Shown here in pieces: positions 32,177 through 40,348 of a DNA stretch of 64,000 nt. Source of the DNA: Aedoeadaptatus nemausensis. GTDB taxonomy: Bacteria > Bacillota > Clostridia > Tissierellales > Peptoniphilaceae. The DNA is taken from assembly GCF_903819165.1 (NCBI RefSeq), contig NZ_CAIJCS010000016.1, positions 62,001 to 126,000 on the forward strand, in the 5' to 3' direction. Made by a program: the position numbers and the translations under genes. The first letter of the stretch is position 1, and every line of letters begins with the position of its first letter. The notes beneath the pieces are model-generated. The model worked only from the letters and a program-made list of their open reading frames with translations, made no database searches and was not told where the DNA came from.

Positions 32177-32197
32177 GGGCACTAAAAAGGAGTTTTT

Positions 32198-33352
32198 ATG
32201 AAACGCAGAGATTACATTACCGCCTTGGCCCTCTATATTACCTATTTCGTTCACGGCATCGGCGTATCCATCCTTTCCCAGTACAAGGAATCCCTGGCAG
32301 GGGCCTGGCAGGCGCCGGGCATCGCCACGGTACTCCAGGTTATTGCCGCTCTGGGCCTCGGGCGCCTCGTGGCCCTTCCCATATCGGGCTATGTATCCGA
32401 CCGATTCGGGCGAAAGGCATCCGGGCTTATCGGCATTCTCTTTTACGCGGTTTACTTTTTCGGTATTGCCGTGACATCCTCGTCTAAAATGGCCTACGGT
32501 CTCGCCATTTTCGGCGGCATCGCCAACTCCTTTTTAGATACCTGCGTCACGCCGACGATCCTCGAGATGTTCGGGGAAAAAGGCGGCACCGCCAATATGT
32601 TTACGAAATTTTCCATGTCCATCGGTCAGTTTCTCCTGCCCTTTATGATCGGAGCGGCCACGACCATGGCTCTTTCCTATCGCGCCCTCTTTTACTTAAT
32701 GGGCGGGCTTATCGCCCTCGACGGCATTCTCATCGCTTTCCTTCCCTTCCCGAAGACGAAAAAGGAAGGGGACCATGTGGCCGCGCCCTTTGCCCTGAAA
32801 AAAGAAGCTCTTCCCGCCATCCTTATGGGCTTTACCGCCACCGCCACCTTTATTTTGTGGCTCAACTGCAATCAGGAGTTGGGCGCCCTTTACGGCATGG
32901 CGGATCCGTCGAAGATCCAATCCTTTTACGCACTGGGTACCATCGTGGCGATTTTAGCTACGGCCTTCATTGTGCTGAAAAAATGGAGCACGGAAGATGT
33001 TTTAATCGCCTATCCCGGGATTTCCCTTCTGGCCCTCATAGGGGTTTACTTTATAAAGACCCCCTTGGCCGCCGTGGTGGCGGGCTTTCTCATCGGATAC
33101 GGCGGCGCCGGCGGCGTTTTGCAGTTAGTGGTGGCCGAAGCCAACAGCTATTATCCGGATCATAAGGGAAAAATTACATCGGTGGTTATGATCGCGTCAT
33201 CCATCGCCAATTACGTGGTCCTCGCCCTTGCGGGAAAACTCACCGCCCTCTCCGGCGTCGATGCCCCGCGCTATGTATTGGTTTTAAATATGGTTATTAC
33301 GCTGGCGAGCGTCATCCTCGCCCTTCAACTGAAGCGCCAAAAAAGAGCATAA
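32198..33352 (+). CDS. MFS transporter
   Basis: A 384-aa major facilitator protein with about twelve helices. The signature loop between helices 2 and 3 is SGYVSDRFGRKASG, and a matching loop is weak in the second half. The helix-8/9 region has LKKWSTEDVLIAYPG. The substrate cannot be told. AAAGGAG precedes ATG 32198. It is the only gene downstream of the structured leader and terminator at 32022-32175, so its expression is probably controlled by read-through. A bidirectional terminator separates it from the convergent Fur-family gene. Confidence 0.88.
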   Translation: MKRRDYITALALYITYFVHGIGVSILSQYKESLAGAWQAPGIATVLQVIAALGLGRLVALPISGYVSDRFGRKASGLIGILFYAVYFFGIAVTSSSKMAYGLAIFGGIANSFLDTCVTPTILEMFGEKGGTANMFTKFSMSIGQFLLPFMIGAATTMALSYRALFYLMGGLIALDGILIAFLPFPKTKKEGDHVAAPFALKKEALPAILMGFTATATFILWLNCNQELGALYGMADPSKIQSFYALGTIVAILATAFIVLKKWSTEDVLIAYPGISLLALIGVYFIKTPLAAVVAGFLIGYGGAGGVLQLVVAEANSYYPDHKGKITSVVMIASSIANYVVLALAGKLTALSGVDAPRYVLVLNMVITLASVILALQLKRQKRA

Positions 33353-33354
33353 AA

Positions 33355-33375
33355 AAATCTGCCGCAGCAGATTTC
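33355..33375. terminator. Bidirectional terminator, MFS and Fur-family genes
   Basis: AAATCTGC/GCAGATTT stem with a 4-nt loop, A-run on the left and a T-rich right side, placed between two convergent genes. Confidence 0.8.
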
Positions 33376-33377
33376 CT

Positions 33378-33785
33378 TTACTTCTTATTCAAGCAATCGG
33401 GGCAAATCCCTTCCAGCTGAAAACTGTGGCCTGTAATGGCGTAGCCCGTGGATTTGGCGATGTGATCGTCTAAATCCTTCAGAGGACAGTTGTGAATGGG
33501 CGTAAATTTGCCGCATTTCGAGCAGACGATGTAGTGATTGTGTTCTTCATTATGGTATTCATAATAAGTAACGTCCTCTTGTTGAACCGAGGCCTCCAAA
33601 AGGCCGATTTCCGTCAATTGATTTAAAATACGATAGACCGTGGAAAGAGAAGCGGTGGTCTCGTCTTTTATAGCATTGTAAACATCCAGGGCGCACATGG
33701 GAACATGGGCGCCTTTTAAAATGTCGATGACAGCCAACCGCCCCTTGGTAGCTTTCAATCCATATTGTCGTAAAATAGTTTCCAT
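33378..33785 (-). CDS. Fur-family metalloregulator, probably Zur
   Basis: A 135-aa Fur-superfamily repressor. The winged helix covers residues 1-80 (LKATKGRLAVIDIL and STVYRILNQLTEIGLLE). The C-terminal part has the metal sites HNEEHNHYIVCSKCGKF and ICPDC, giving two CxxC pairs for structural zinc. It is transcribed divergently from a zinc ABC transporter operon, and inverted AATCGTT elements lie in the shared region, so a zinc-sensing role is the best inference. PerR or Fur function is not excluded. Confidence 0.85.
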   Translation of the reverse strand: METILRQYGLKATKGRLAVIDILKGAHVPMCALDVYNAIKDETTASLSTVYRILNQLTEIGLLEASVQQEDVTYYEYHNEEHNHYIVCSKCGKFTPIHNCPLKDLDDHIAKSTGYAITGHSFQLEGICPDCLNKK

Positions 33786-33867
33786 ACCGATCCTCCCTTT
33801 ATTCCATCATAAGGCAAGAGAGGAAAAAATGATAGTTTTTCAAAAAAACGGGTAAAAAAACCTTTAA

Positions 33868-33920
33868 ATAAGAATCGTTTCTGTTATACTTAGAAAGTAA
33901 ATAATAACGATTTCTATTTA
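33868..33920. promoter_or_regulatory. Candidate Zur/Fur operator and znu promoter
   Basis: AATCGTT (33873-33879) and its complement AACGATT (33906-33912) are embedded in similar AT-rich flanks in opposite orientation. A TATACT -10 (33885-33890) lies between them. A bound repressor would cover the znu promoter. Confidence 0.55.
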
Positions 33921-33931
33921 GGAGGCATATA

Positions 33932-34996
33932 ATGAAATTGAAAAAAATCGCCGTGGCGGCTTGCGCCCTGGCACTTTTAACGGCATGCGGTAAAAATCAA
34001 AATGCCAATGTAGAAAATACTGCTGCTAATCAAGCGGCGGTGGAAGACAAGGTAGAAAACAAGAGAGAAGACGGCCTGAACATCGTCACCTCCACCTACA
34101 TCACCCGGGATTTGGCACAAGAAATCGCAGGCGATTCCGGAACGGTTACCTGCTTGATTCCCAAGGGCCAAGGGGTTCACGGTTTCGAACCTTCTCCCAA
34201 GGATATGAATATGTTAAAAGAGGCGGATCTCTTTATTTATAACGGCGCCGGCTTGGAATCCTGGGTCGACACGGTGAAAGACACTATGGGAGAAGACGGA
34301 GCAGCTGTGGAAGCATCGGAAGGTATCGAACTCTTAGCCGGCGGCCATCACCACCACCACGACGGGGAAGAGGCTCACGACCACGATCATGACGCGGATG
34401 AGCACGATCACGATCATGACCACGATGCCGCCGAACACGATCACGATCACGACCACGATGCAGCGGAACACGACCACGATCACGACCACGGCGGGAAAGA
34501 TCCCCACGTCTGGATGTCGGTTCAAAACGCAAAGCAAATGGCACAAAATATCGCCGATGCTATGATCAAACAAGATCCGGGTAACAAGGCAAATTACGAG
34601 GCCAATCTCGCCGAGCTCAACAAAAAATTAGATTCCCTCGACAGTTCCTTTAAAGAAACCTTGGCAAAAGCTAATACTAAGGACATTGTCGTAAGCCACG
34701 AAGCCTACGGCTACCTTGCCAAGGAATACGGTCTGCATCAAATTCCCATCGAAGGCATTAATTCCGAAAGCGAACCGGATCCCAAGGCCATGAAGGAAAT
34801 TATCGAGCTTATGAAGGAAAAAAACATTAAAACGGTCTTTACGGAACCGAATGAAGATGATAAAATCGCACAAACCATCGCATCGGAAACCGGGGCGGAA
34901 GTTAAAGAATTGGATCCCCTGGAATACGAAAGCGATCAAAACTATATTGAACGCATGGAAAACAATCTGAAAGTATTGGAGTCGGCATTAGAATGA
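33932..34996 (+). CDS. znuA: Zinc ABC transporter substrate-binding lipoprotein
   Basis: The 354-aa lipoprotein has a basic start, hydrophobic core and lipobox LLTACG with Cys at residue 20. The cluster A-I fold includes IVTSTYITRDLAQEI, the metal ligand His in GVHGFEPSP, and later VSHEAYGYLAKEYGL and VFTEPNEDD. Between residues 137 and 190 a His/Asp-rich loop contains dozens of metal-binding residues arranged in 11-residue repeats (AAEHDHDHDHD). It captures Zn2+ outside the membrane for ZnuB/ZnuC. AGGAGG precedes ATG 33932, and the stop overlaps the ATPase start. Confidence 0.95.
   Translation: MKLKKIAVAACALALLTACGKNQNANVENTAANQAAVEDKVENKREDGLNIVTSTYITRDLAQEIAGDSGTVTCLIPKGQGVHGFEPSPKDMNMLKEADLFIYNGAGLESWVDTVKDTMGEDGAAVEASEGIELLAGGHHHHHDGEEAHDHDHDADEHDHDHDHDAAEHDHDHDHDAAEHDHDHDHGGKDPHVWMSVQNAKQMAQNIADAMIKQDPGNKANYEANLAELNKKLDSLDSSFKETLAKANTKDIVVSHEAYGYLAKEYGLHQIPIEGINSESEPDPKAMKEIIELMKEKNIKTVFTEPNEDDKIAQTIASETGAEVKELDPLEYESDQNYIERMENNLKVLESALE
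34376..34493 (+). repeat. Tandem coding repeat for the His/Asp loop of ZnuA
   Basis: About three imperfect 33-bp units built of GAT/GAC and CAC/CAT codons encode the histidine-rich loop. Unit number could vary by slippage between strains. Confidence 0.75.
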
Positions 34997-35670
34997 CAAA
35001 TCTCTATCGTGTAGACGATGTGGCTTTTTCCTATGGAAAAAACCAAGTATTAAAAGGCGTGAATCTCTCTGTCAATCAGGGAGATTTTCTCGCATTTATA
35101 GGAGCCAACGGCTCGGGCAAATCCACCTTGGTTAAATTGCTCTTGGGCATTGAAAAGCCGGGTAGCGGCACTATTTACTATAAAGGAGAAGAGGTAAGCG
35201 GGCGCACGGATTTTTCCGGCGTAAGCTACGTTCCCCAGCTTATGACGTCCAGCTACGATTTTCCCATTACGATTTTCGAGCTGGTAGGTCTGGGACTTTA
35301 CGGCGAAAAACTGAGTAAAGTAGAGAAACGAGATCGCATCGACGACGCCCTTTCCCTCGTAGGGCTGCGCAATTTGGACGATCGCCTTTACGGTGCCCTT
35401 TCAGGGGGTCAGAGACAGAGGGTGCTTCTCGCAAAAGCCCTTATTTCTCGTCCCGACGTCTTGATTTTAGACGAACCTACGACGGGCATCGATTTTAAAT
35501 CCCGCAATGCTCTTTACGGACTTTTAAACCATCTACACGATAACCATGGGATCACCATTTTAATGATCACCCACGAAATGCATCTGATCGAAAATCTGGT
35601 AGACGAGGTCTACACGCTGGAAGACGGCGTCTTGGAAAGGGGGATGGGTTATGGAAATCTTTCAGTATGA
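34993..35670 (+). CDS. znuC: Zinc ABC transporter ATPase
   Basis: A 225-aa ABC ATPase with Walker A GANGSGKST (residues 37-45), signature LSGGQRQRV, Walker B VLILDEP and the switch His in MITHEMHLI. It energises zinc uptake with the membrane subunit that follows. Start ATG 34993 overlaps the znuA stop by 4 bp; its end overlaps the permease gene by 20 bp. The length is normal for the family. Confidence 0.94.
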   Translation: MTNLYRVDDVAFSYGKNQVLKGVNLSVNQGDFLAFIGANGSGKSTLVKLLLGIEKPGSGTIYYKGEEVSGRTDFSGVSYVPQLMTSSYDFPITIFELVGLGLYGEKLSKVEKRDRIDDALSLVGLRNLDDRLYGALSGGQRQRVLLAKALISRPDVLILDEPTTGIDFKSRNALYGLLNHLHDNHGITILMITHEMHLIENLVDEVYTLEDGVLERGMGYGNLSV

Positions 35671-36454
35671 TTATATGCTCCGGGCCATGGCCATCGGTCT
35701 GATGCTCGGCATCGTCATTCCCTCCATGGGCGTGATCATCGTCAACAGACGTCTCGCCATGATCGGCGACGCTCTTTCCCACGTGTCCCTGGCCGGGGTT
35801 ATGTTCGGGCTTTTAATCGGCATCAATCCCATTTTAGGCGCCATTATTACCTGCGCCGTCGCCGCTTTTTCAATGGAATGGATTCGCCGCTACTTTCCCT
35901 CTTACGGAGAAATCGCCACGGCGGTGATCATGTCCACGGGGGTGGGCCTGGCCTCGATCTTATCGGGCTTTGTAAAGGGGGGCGCCAATTTCGAATCCTT
36001 CCTCTTCGGCACTATCGTCGCCATTACGGATTTCGAATTTTACACCATTCTCGCCGTGTCCCTCTTCGTCGTGGTCTTTCTCTATAAAAACTACGACGCC
36101 CTCCTCTACCTTTCGTTCGACACTATATCCGCCCGCCTTTCGGGCATCAAGGCCGATAAACTTTCCGGTCTCTTCGTCATTTTGACGGGGCTTACGGTGG
36201 CCATCAGCGCCCGCACCGTGGGGGTACTCATTATCTCTTCCTTGTTGGTGCTTCCCGTATCCTGTGCACTTCAGCTGAAACTGAGTTATAAAAAGACCCA
36301 TATCGCCTCCATCCTCTTCGGCGTCGCTTTTACGGAACTGGGCCTCGCCATATCCTATTACGGAGGACTGAAACCGGGAGGCAGTATCGTGCTCCTCGGC
36401 GTGATCACCTTGGTTGCCATTATGATCGGGCGGCAGGTTTTGAAGAAGAATTAA
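35651..36454 (+). CDS. znuB: Zinc ABC transporter permease
   Basis: The 267-aa ABC-3 family membrane protein has about eight helices, with IVIPSMGVIIVNRRLAMIGDALSHVSLAG near the N-terminus, the family's most conserved block. It forms the zinc channel with the ATPase. ATG 35651 lies inside the ATPase gene and is preceded by a GGGATGG-like purine run. A terminator follows the stop. Confidence 0.94.
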   Translation: MEIFQYDYMLRAMAIGLMLGIVIPSMGVIIVNRRLAMIGDALSHVSLAGVMFGLLIGINPILGAIITCAVAAFSMEWIRRYFPSYGEIATAVIMSTGVGLASILSGFVKGGANFESFLFGTIVAITDFEFYTILAVSLFVVVFLYKNYDALLYLSFDTISARLSGIKADKLSGLFVILTGLTVAISARTVGVLIISSLLVLPVSCALQLKLSYKKTHIASILFGVAFTELGLAISYYGGLKPGGSIVLLGVITLVAIMIGRQVLKKN

Positions 36455-36478
36455 AGAGCCTTGTATAGGCTCTTTTTT
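36453..36478 (+). terminator. Intrinsic terminator of the znu operon
   Basis: AAAGAGCC/GGCTCTTT stem with a 7-nt loop and T-run right after the stop codon. Confidence 0.88.
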
Positions 36479-36555
36479 AATGGGCGGAGGGAGAGTCTTA
36501 AGAAGAGCCAAGAGGTCTACTTTTTTGTTATAATAGCCGTGGAGGAAGAGTAAGT

Positions 36556-37344
36556 ATGAAATTTTCTGCAATTGCCAGCGGCAGTTCCGGTAACTGCCAA
36601 TATATCGAAACCAATGAAAAACGCATTTTAATCGATGCCGGCCTGAGCGGCAAGGCCATCGAGCGAAATTTAAAAATAATCGGCGTGGATCCCTCGACTC
36701 TCGACGGAATCTTCGTCACCCACGAACACAACGACCACGTCAAGGGTGTGGGGATTTTAGCGAGACGCTACGGCCTGGAGGTCTTCGCCAACGAAAACAC
36801 CTGGATGGCCATGGAGCGCACGGTAAAGCGTATCGACGACCACAAGCGCCACGTCTTCAATTCGGCGGAGCCCTTCCGCTTCGGCGACCTTACTGTCTAC
36901 CCTATGCCCCTCTTTCACGATGCCGCCGAAGGCTGCGGCTATGTATTCTCCTCGGGAGGAAAAAAGATCTCCATCTTAACGGATACGGGTTGGGTGAATA
37001 CGAATATGTTGGAACATATGGCCGGGAGCGATATTTATTACCTGGAGAGCAATCACGATCTGGAAATGCTTCAAAACGGACCCTATCCCCGTATATTGAA
37101 AGATCGCATCGCCTCTACCCGCGGTCACTTATCCAACGAACACTGCGCCGAGCTTCTCACGAGTCTTCTCGAAAAGAAGCAGGAGCACGTGGTGCTCGCC
37201 CATCTTTCCATGGAAAATAATATTCCCCTCTTGGCCGCCCGCACCACCCGGGACACTCTGGCGGATCACAGTATTCACGAAGGAGTGGATTTTATGCTGG
37301 AAGTGGCGAAGCCCGACGACCCCACAAAACTCATCGAACTGTAA
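36556..37344 (+). CDS. MBL-fold hydrolase, YycJ/WalJ-like
   Basis: A 262-aa metallo-beta-lactamase-fold protein. FVTHEHNDHVKGVG gives the HxHxDH metal motif at about residues 57-62, preceded by SGSSGNCQYIET and followed by LTDTGWVN and YLESNHD. YycJ proteins are exonuclease-like enzymes linked to cell division and the WalRK system in Bacillus. Here walRK is not adjacent. GGAGGAAGAG precedes ATG 36556. surE follows 11 bp downstream. Confidence 0.9.
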   Translation: MKFSAIASGSSGNCQYIETNEKRILIDAGLSGKAIERNLKIIGVDPSTLDGIFVTHEHNDHVKGVGILARRYGLEVFANENTWMAMERTVKRIDDHKRHVFNSAEPFRFGDLTVYPMPLFHDAAEGCGYVFSSGGKKISILTDTGWVNTNMLEHMAGSDIYYLESNHDLEMLQNGPYPRILKDRIASTRGHLSNEHCAELLTSLLEKKQEHVVLAHLSMENNIPLLAARTTRDTLADHSIHEGVDFMLEVAKPDDPTKLIEL

Positions 37345-37355
37345 AGGAGACTTAC

Positions 37356-38114
37356 ATGAGAATTTTACTGACCAACGACGACGGTTATTTTGCTCCGGGC
37401 ATTCGGGCTCTGGCGAAGGAACTGGCAAAAGAGCACGAGGTGATACTCGTGGCGCCGGAAAAAGAACACTCCGGCCAAAGCCACGCCATTACCATCCACC
37501 ATTCCCTGGTGGTGAAAAAAGTCGAGATCGACGGCCTTTCCATCGACGCCTACAGTGTAAGCGGTACGCCGGCGGACTGTGTACGGGCGGGAATCGATAA
37601 AATCGTGCCCTGGCGACCCGATGTGATTTTCTCCGGCTGCAATTTAGGCTATAACGCCGGCATGGATATTATCTATTCCGGCACCGTAAGCGCCGCCTTG
37701 GAAGGGGTTCTTCTCGGCATTCCCTCCGTGGCCGTCAGCGCCCAATGGGTGGACGGGGACGCCATGTTTGAAACCGCCGCCACCATCGCCTGCGGCGTCT
37801 TTGAAAAGGTAAAGGATTCCTTTTTAAACAATCCCGAGCCTACGGTTTTAAATATTAATGTGCCTTATTTGCCCGTAGACGAGGTAAAGGGCGTGCGGGT
37901 TGCCGACATCGGCGAAAACGCCTACGATTATTATTTTGAAGAGGAAGTGGACGGGGAGCGCATGCTCTCTCTTAAGGGCCGAAGTAAAATGGAGTTTAAA
38001 GAGGGTACGGACCGCTATTTCCTGGAACAGGGTTACGCTACCTTGACGCCCGTCATCTACGGATCTGCCGATCCCGAGGTTATGGAACGGCTTACAAGTT
38101 GGTTAGATGATTAA
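37356..38114 (+). CDS. surE: 5'/3'-nucleotidase SurE
   Basis: The 252-aa protein opens with ILLTNDDGYFAPGI, the metal-binding Asp-Asp motif, followed by APEKEHSGQSHAIT and SGTPADCVRAGI and the GCNLGYNAGMDIIYSGTVSAA block. SurE removes phosphate from nucleoside monophosphates and short polyphosphates. It is within a run of co-directional genes: 11 bp after the MBL gene, and its end overlaps an EamA gene by 8 bp. Confidence 0.95.
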   Translation: MRILLTNDDGYFAPGIRALAKELAKEHEVILVAPEKEHSGQSHAITIHHSLVVKKVEIDGLSIDAYSVSGTPADCVRAGIDKIVPWRPDVIFSGCNLGYNAGMDIIYSGTVSAALEGVLLGIPSVAVSAQWVDGDAMFETAATIACGVFEKVKDSFLNNPEPTVLNINVPYLPVDEVKGVRVADIGENAYDYYFEEEVDGERMLSLKGRSKMEFKEGTDRYFLEQGYATLTPVIYGSADPEVMERLTSWLDD

Positions 38115-39021
38115 GGGGCTTTCCGGAGAAGCTAAGGCCGAGCTTCTCCTCTTCGTCCTCGCCATGATTTGGGGCGGCAGTTTTGTGGCCGCCAAATTTT
38201 CCATGACGAGCTTCGACCCTTACTATGTCTGTCTCCTTCGCTACGGTCTCGGCTTTCTCGTGCTTTGGTTTCTCTTTCCGAAAGAACGGAAAAAGTTGGA
38301 TAAGCCCACCCTGATCGGAGGCCTGGAAGTGGGAATACTCTTAGGCGTGGGAACGGCCTTTCAAATGGTAGGTCTCAAGTATACGACGCCGGCAAATCAA
38401 ACCTTTATTATCGTGAGTTATGTCATTACAGTGCCCTTGTTAAATTATATTATTACGAAAGTAAGGCCCGGAGGTCATATTTTAGTGGCGGCGGTCTTTA
38501 CGGTAATCGGCGTGGGTTTTTTAACCTTGGGGCCCGGTACGGGCTTTAATATCGGCGACGGTATGACCTTTATTATGGCCCTTTTATTTGCCTTTCAGAT
38601 TCTATGTATCGATCACTGGATGCCCAAAGTGACGAGCTCCATTATGTTTACGGCGGCGCAGTTTTTTGCGGCGACGGTGATTTCGATTATTCTGTTTTTT
38701 ATCAACGGTAGGACCATGTACACCGGAGAGATTACGGCGGGGGCCATTACGGGCATTATTTACATCGTGATCTTAAACACGGTAGTGGCCTATGTGATTC
38801 AGAACTACGCCCAGCGGGACGCCTCACCGGATAAAAGCGCCCTGATCATCAGTTCGGAATCCCTCTTCGGCACCTTCGCCGCCTACTTTTTCGCCGGGGA
38901 ATCTTTCCCGCCGAAGAAGATCGTCGGCTGCGTCCTGATTTTAATCGGGCAGTTTATCGCCCAGGTGCTCCCGGCCCTTAAAAAAATGAGACGCAAAAGG
39001 AGGGCAATTGATAAAGTATGA
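38107..39021 (+). CDS. EamA/DMT-family transporter
   Basis: The 304-aa membrane protein has two EamA repeats and about ten helices; the N-terminal LLLFVLAMIWGGSFVAAKF and the second-repeat NTVVAYVIQNYAQRDASP blocks are typical. A basic KKMRRKRR tail faces the cytoplasm. ATG 38107 overlaps the surE stop by 8 bp, so translation is coupled. The substrate is unknown. Confidence 0.88.
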   Translation: MIKGLSGEAKAELLLFVLAMIWGGSFVAAKFSMTSFDPYYVCLLRYGLGFLVLWFLFPKERKKLDKPTLIGGLEVGILLGVGTAFQMVGLKYTTPANQTFIIVSYVITVPLLNYIITKVRPGGHILVAAVFTVIGVGFLTLGPGTGFNIGDGMTFIMALLFAFQILCIDHWMPKVTSSIMFTAAQFFAATVISIILFFINGRTMYTGEITAGAITGIIYIVILNTVVAYVIQNYAQRDASPDKSALIISSESLFGTFAAYFFAGESFPPKKIVGCVLILIGQFIAQVLPALKKMRRKRRAIDKV

Positions 39022-39077
39022 GGGGAAAAGGGTATAAACTGTAAGAAGAGTTGAGAACCTAGTAAAGGAGATTACTT

Positions 39078-39848
39078 ATGAGACAAAGCACATCAGATAT
39101 TTTTAAAAAGATGTTTCCGAGCCTCTTGGTCTATTTAATTATTTTGGCGGCCTATTCGCTGATTACGAAATTAATGGGCCTCGGAACGGATGCCCTGTTT
39201 ACCACACCGGAACCCGGGCAAATGGCACCGCCAAGCTTTAATCCCGGCGGCGAGAGTTTTTTAGCTATTATTTTACAGTTGATTTATTTCATCGTCATGG
39301 GTCTGATCGGCTTCGGCATCATCCTTTCCATTTACAGAATCGCCCGCTACGGAACCGACATCAGTTTCGCCGATCATTTCTTTTTCTTTAATCGCCACGG
39401 GGGCAAGGCGTTCCTTACTTATGTTGTGGAAAGTCTTCTGACCCTCGTAGGTATCGTGCTCCTCATCGTTCCGGGGATCGTCTTCTCCCTGGCCATGCTG
39501 CCTCTAGGTGCGGTCATGGGCATTAATTATTTAAAAGGCGAATACGGCATTATGCAGTCCATTCGGGATTCCTGGTATCTGACAAAAGGTTTTAAGGGCA
39601 TGATCTTCGGCAGAGTCGTTCTCGCCGGCGTGATCGTCCTCGTTATCTCCATCGCATCGTCTTTCGCCGTTATGGCGGCAGGTGCAGCAGGGCCCATGGC
39701 CTCTATCCAACAAGTCGTCCTGACGATTGTTTCGGGTCTTATTATGTATGTGGCTGTCATCGATATTATCCGCGAACTTGTGGAACGAGGTGCTTTCGAG
39801 CGCATCGATAAAAGGGAAGAATCCTTAGAAGAGGGCGAGATAGTATGA
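39078..39848 (+). CDS. DUF975-like integral membrane protein
   Basis: A 256-aa protein with about six hydrophobic segments and the pattern LIVPGIVFSLAMLPLGAVMG followed by IRDSWYLTKGFKGMIFGR, which resembles DUF975 or glycerophosphodiesterase membrane-domain proteins. The C-terminus is a charged cytoplasmic tail (ERIDKREESLEEGE). Its stop overlaps the next start (ATGA), indicating an operon with the NIF3-like domain protein. Function is unknown. Confidence 0.7.
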   Translation: MRQSTSDIFKKMFPSLLVYLIILAAYSLITKLMGLGTDALFTTPEPGQMAPPSFNPGGESFLAIILQLIYFIVMGLIGFGIILSIYRIARYGTDISFADHFFFFNRHGGKAFLTYVVESLLTLVGIVLLIVPGIVFSLAMLPLGAVMGINYLKGEYGIMQSIRDSWYLTKGFKGMIFGRVVLAGVIVLVISIASSFAVMAAGAAGPMASIQQVVLTIVSGLIMYVAVIDIIRELVERGAFERIDKREESLEEGEIV

Positions 39849-40156
39849 GCTATTTAAAAGTTGAAATTTTTGTTCCCAAGAAATATGTAATAGAGCTGGC
39901 CAACGATTTAAACGAAGCCGATTTATTGACAGAAGGCTGTTACGACTACGCCTTTTCCACGACGGAAGTAGAGGGCCACTGGCGTCCATTAGAAGGAGCC
40001 AATCCCTTCGACGGCACGGTGGGACAGGTTCAAGCCAAGCCGGAAGTTAAAATGGAATTTCGAATCAGTGAAGAGGATAGGGAAGAGGTCCAAAGGATTA
40101 TCGACCGGGTTCACCCCTACGAGGTGCCCGTGGTGAATTATATTCCCCTGGCCTAA
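39845..40156 (+). CDS. NIF3/YqfO C-terminal-like (CutA/PII-fold) small protein
   Basis: A 103-aa single domain with KVEIFVPKKYVIELANDLNEA at the start and HPYEVPVVNYIPL at the end. It resembles the domain inserted in NIF3/YqfO proteins and stand-alone PII/CutA-like proteins. The core contains Gly-rich and aromatic positions (EGCYDYAF, EGHWRPLEGANP) that can contact metal in relatives. It is translationally coupled to the membrane protein upstream by a 4-bp overlap. Confidence 0.75.
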   Translation: MSYLKVEIFVPKKYVIELANDLNEADLLTEGCYDYAFSTTEVEGHWRPLEGANPFDGTVGQVQAKPEVKMEFRISEEDREEVQRIIDRVHPYEVPVVNYIPLA

Positions 40157-40205
40157 TGTGATCATTTTTCGAAAAGCTCTAAGAATCGTTTAACAAGAAA
40201 GAGAG

Positions 40206-40229
40206 AAGTGCCGAAGGGCGCTTTTTTCT
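40206..40229 (+). terminator. Intrinsic terminator after the NIF3-like gene
   Basis: AAGTGCC/GGCGCTT stem with a GAAG loop and six T. Confidence 0.8.
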
Positions 40230-40281
40230 TGCTTCTTTCCGCTATACTATTACCGAATAGGACGGAAAGAAGGGGATGGAT

Positions 40282-40347
40282 ATGCACGTAGAATATATAA
40301 TGCTGGCGCTGATCATTATCGTCATGTGGTTGCCCCAAGGGAGGTAA
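40282..40347 (+). CDS. Possible 21-aa hydrophobic peptide upstream of nfo
   Basis: ATG 40282 follows AGAAGGGG at good spacing and opens a 21-codon frame for a peptide that is one hydrophobic helix (IMLALIIIVMWL). Its stop codon sits at the end of the nfo ribosome site GGGAGG and 1 bp before the nfo start. An ATG at 40276 is in frame but too close to the ribosome site. It may be a small membrane protein or a leader coupling nfo translation. Confidence 0.45.
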   Translation: MHVEYIMLALIIIVMWLPQGR

Positions 40348-40348
40348 A

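Noticed and set aside
31985-32185. Known RNA class (6S RNA, SRP RNA, T-box, c-di-GMP riboswitch) for the structured leader
   Set aside because: No T-box signature, no SRP GGAA/AGCA apical domain and no c-di-GMP core could be matched; the short GTCGCAAAG stretch alone is not enough. It is left unclassified.
34284-34573. Arg-, His- or Val-rich open frames opposite the ZnuA loop
   Set aside because: They are created by the tandem His/Asp codons on the other strand and have no ribosome site.
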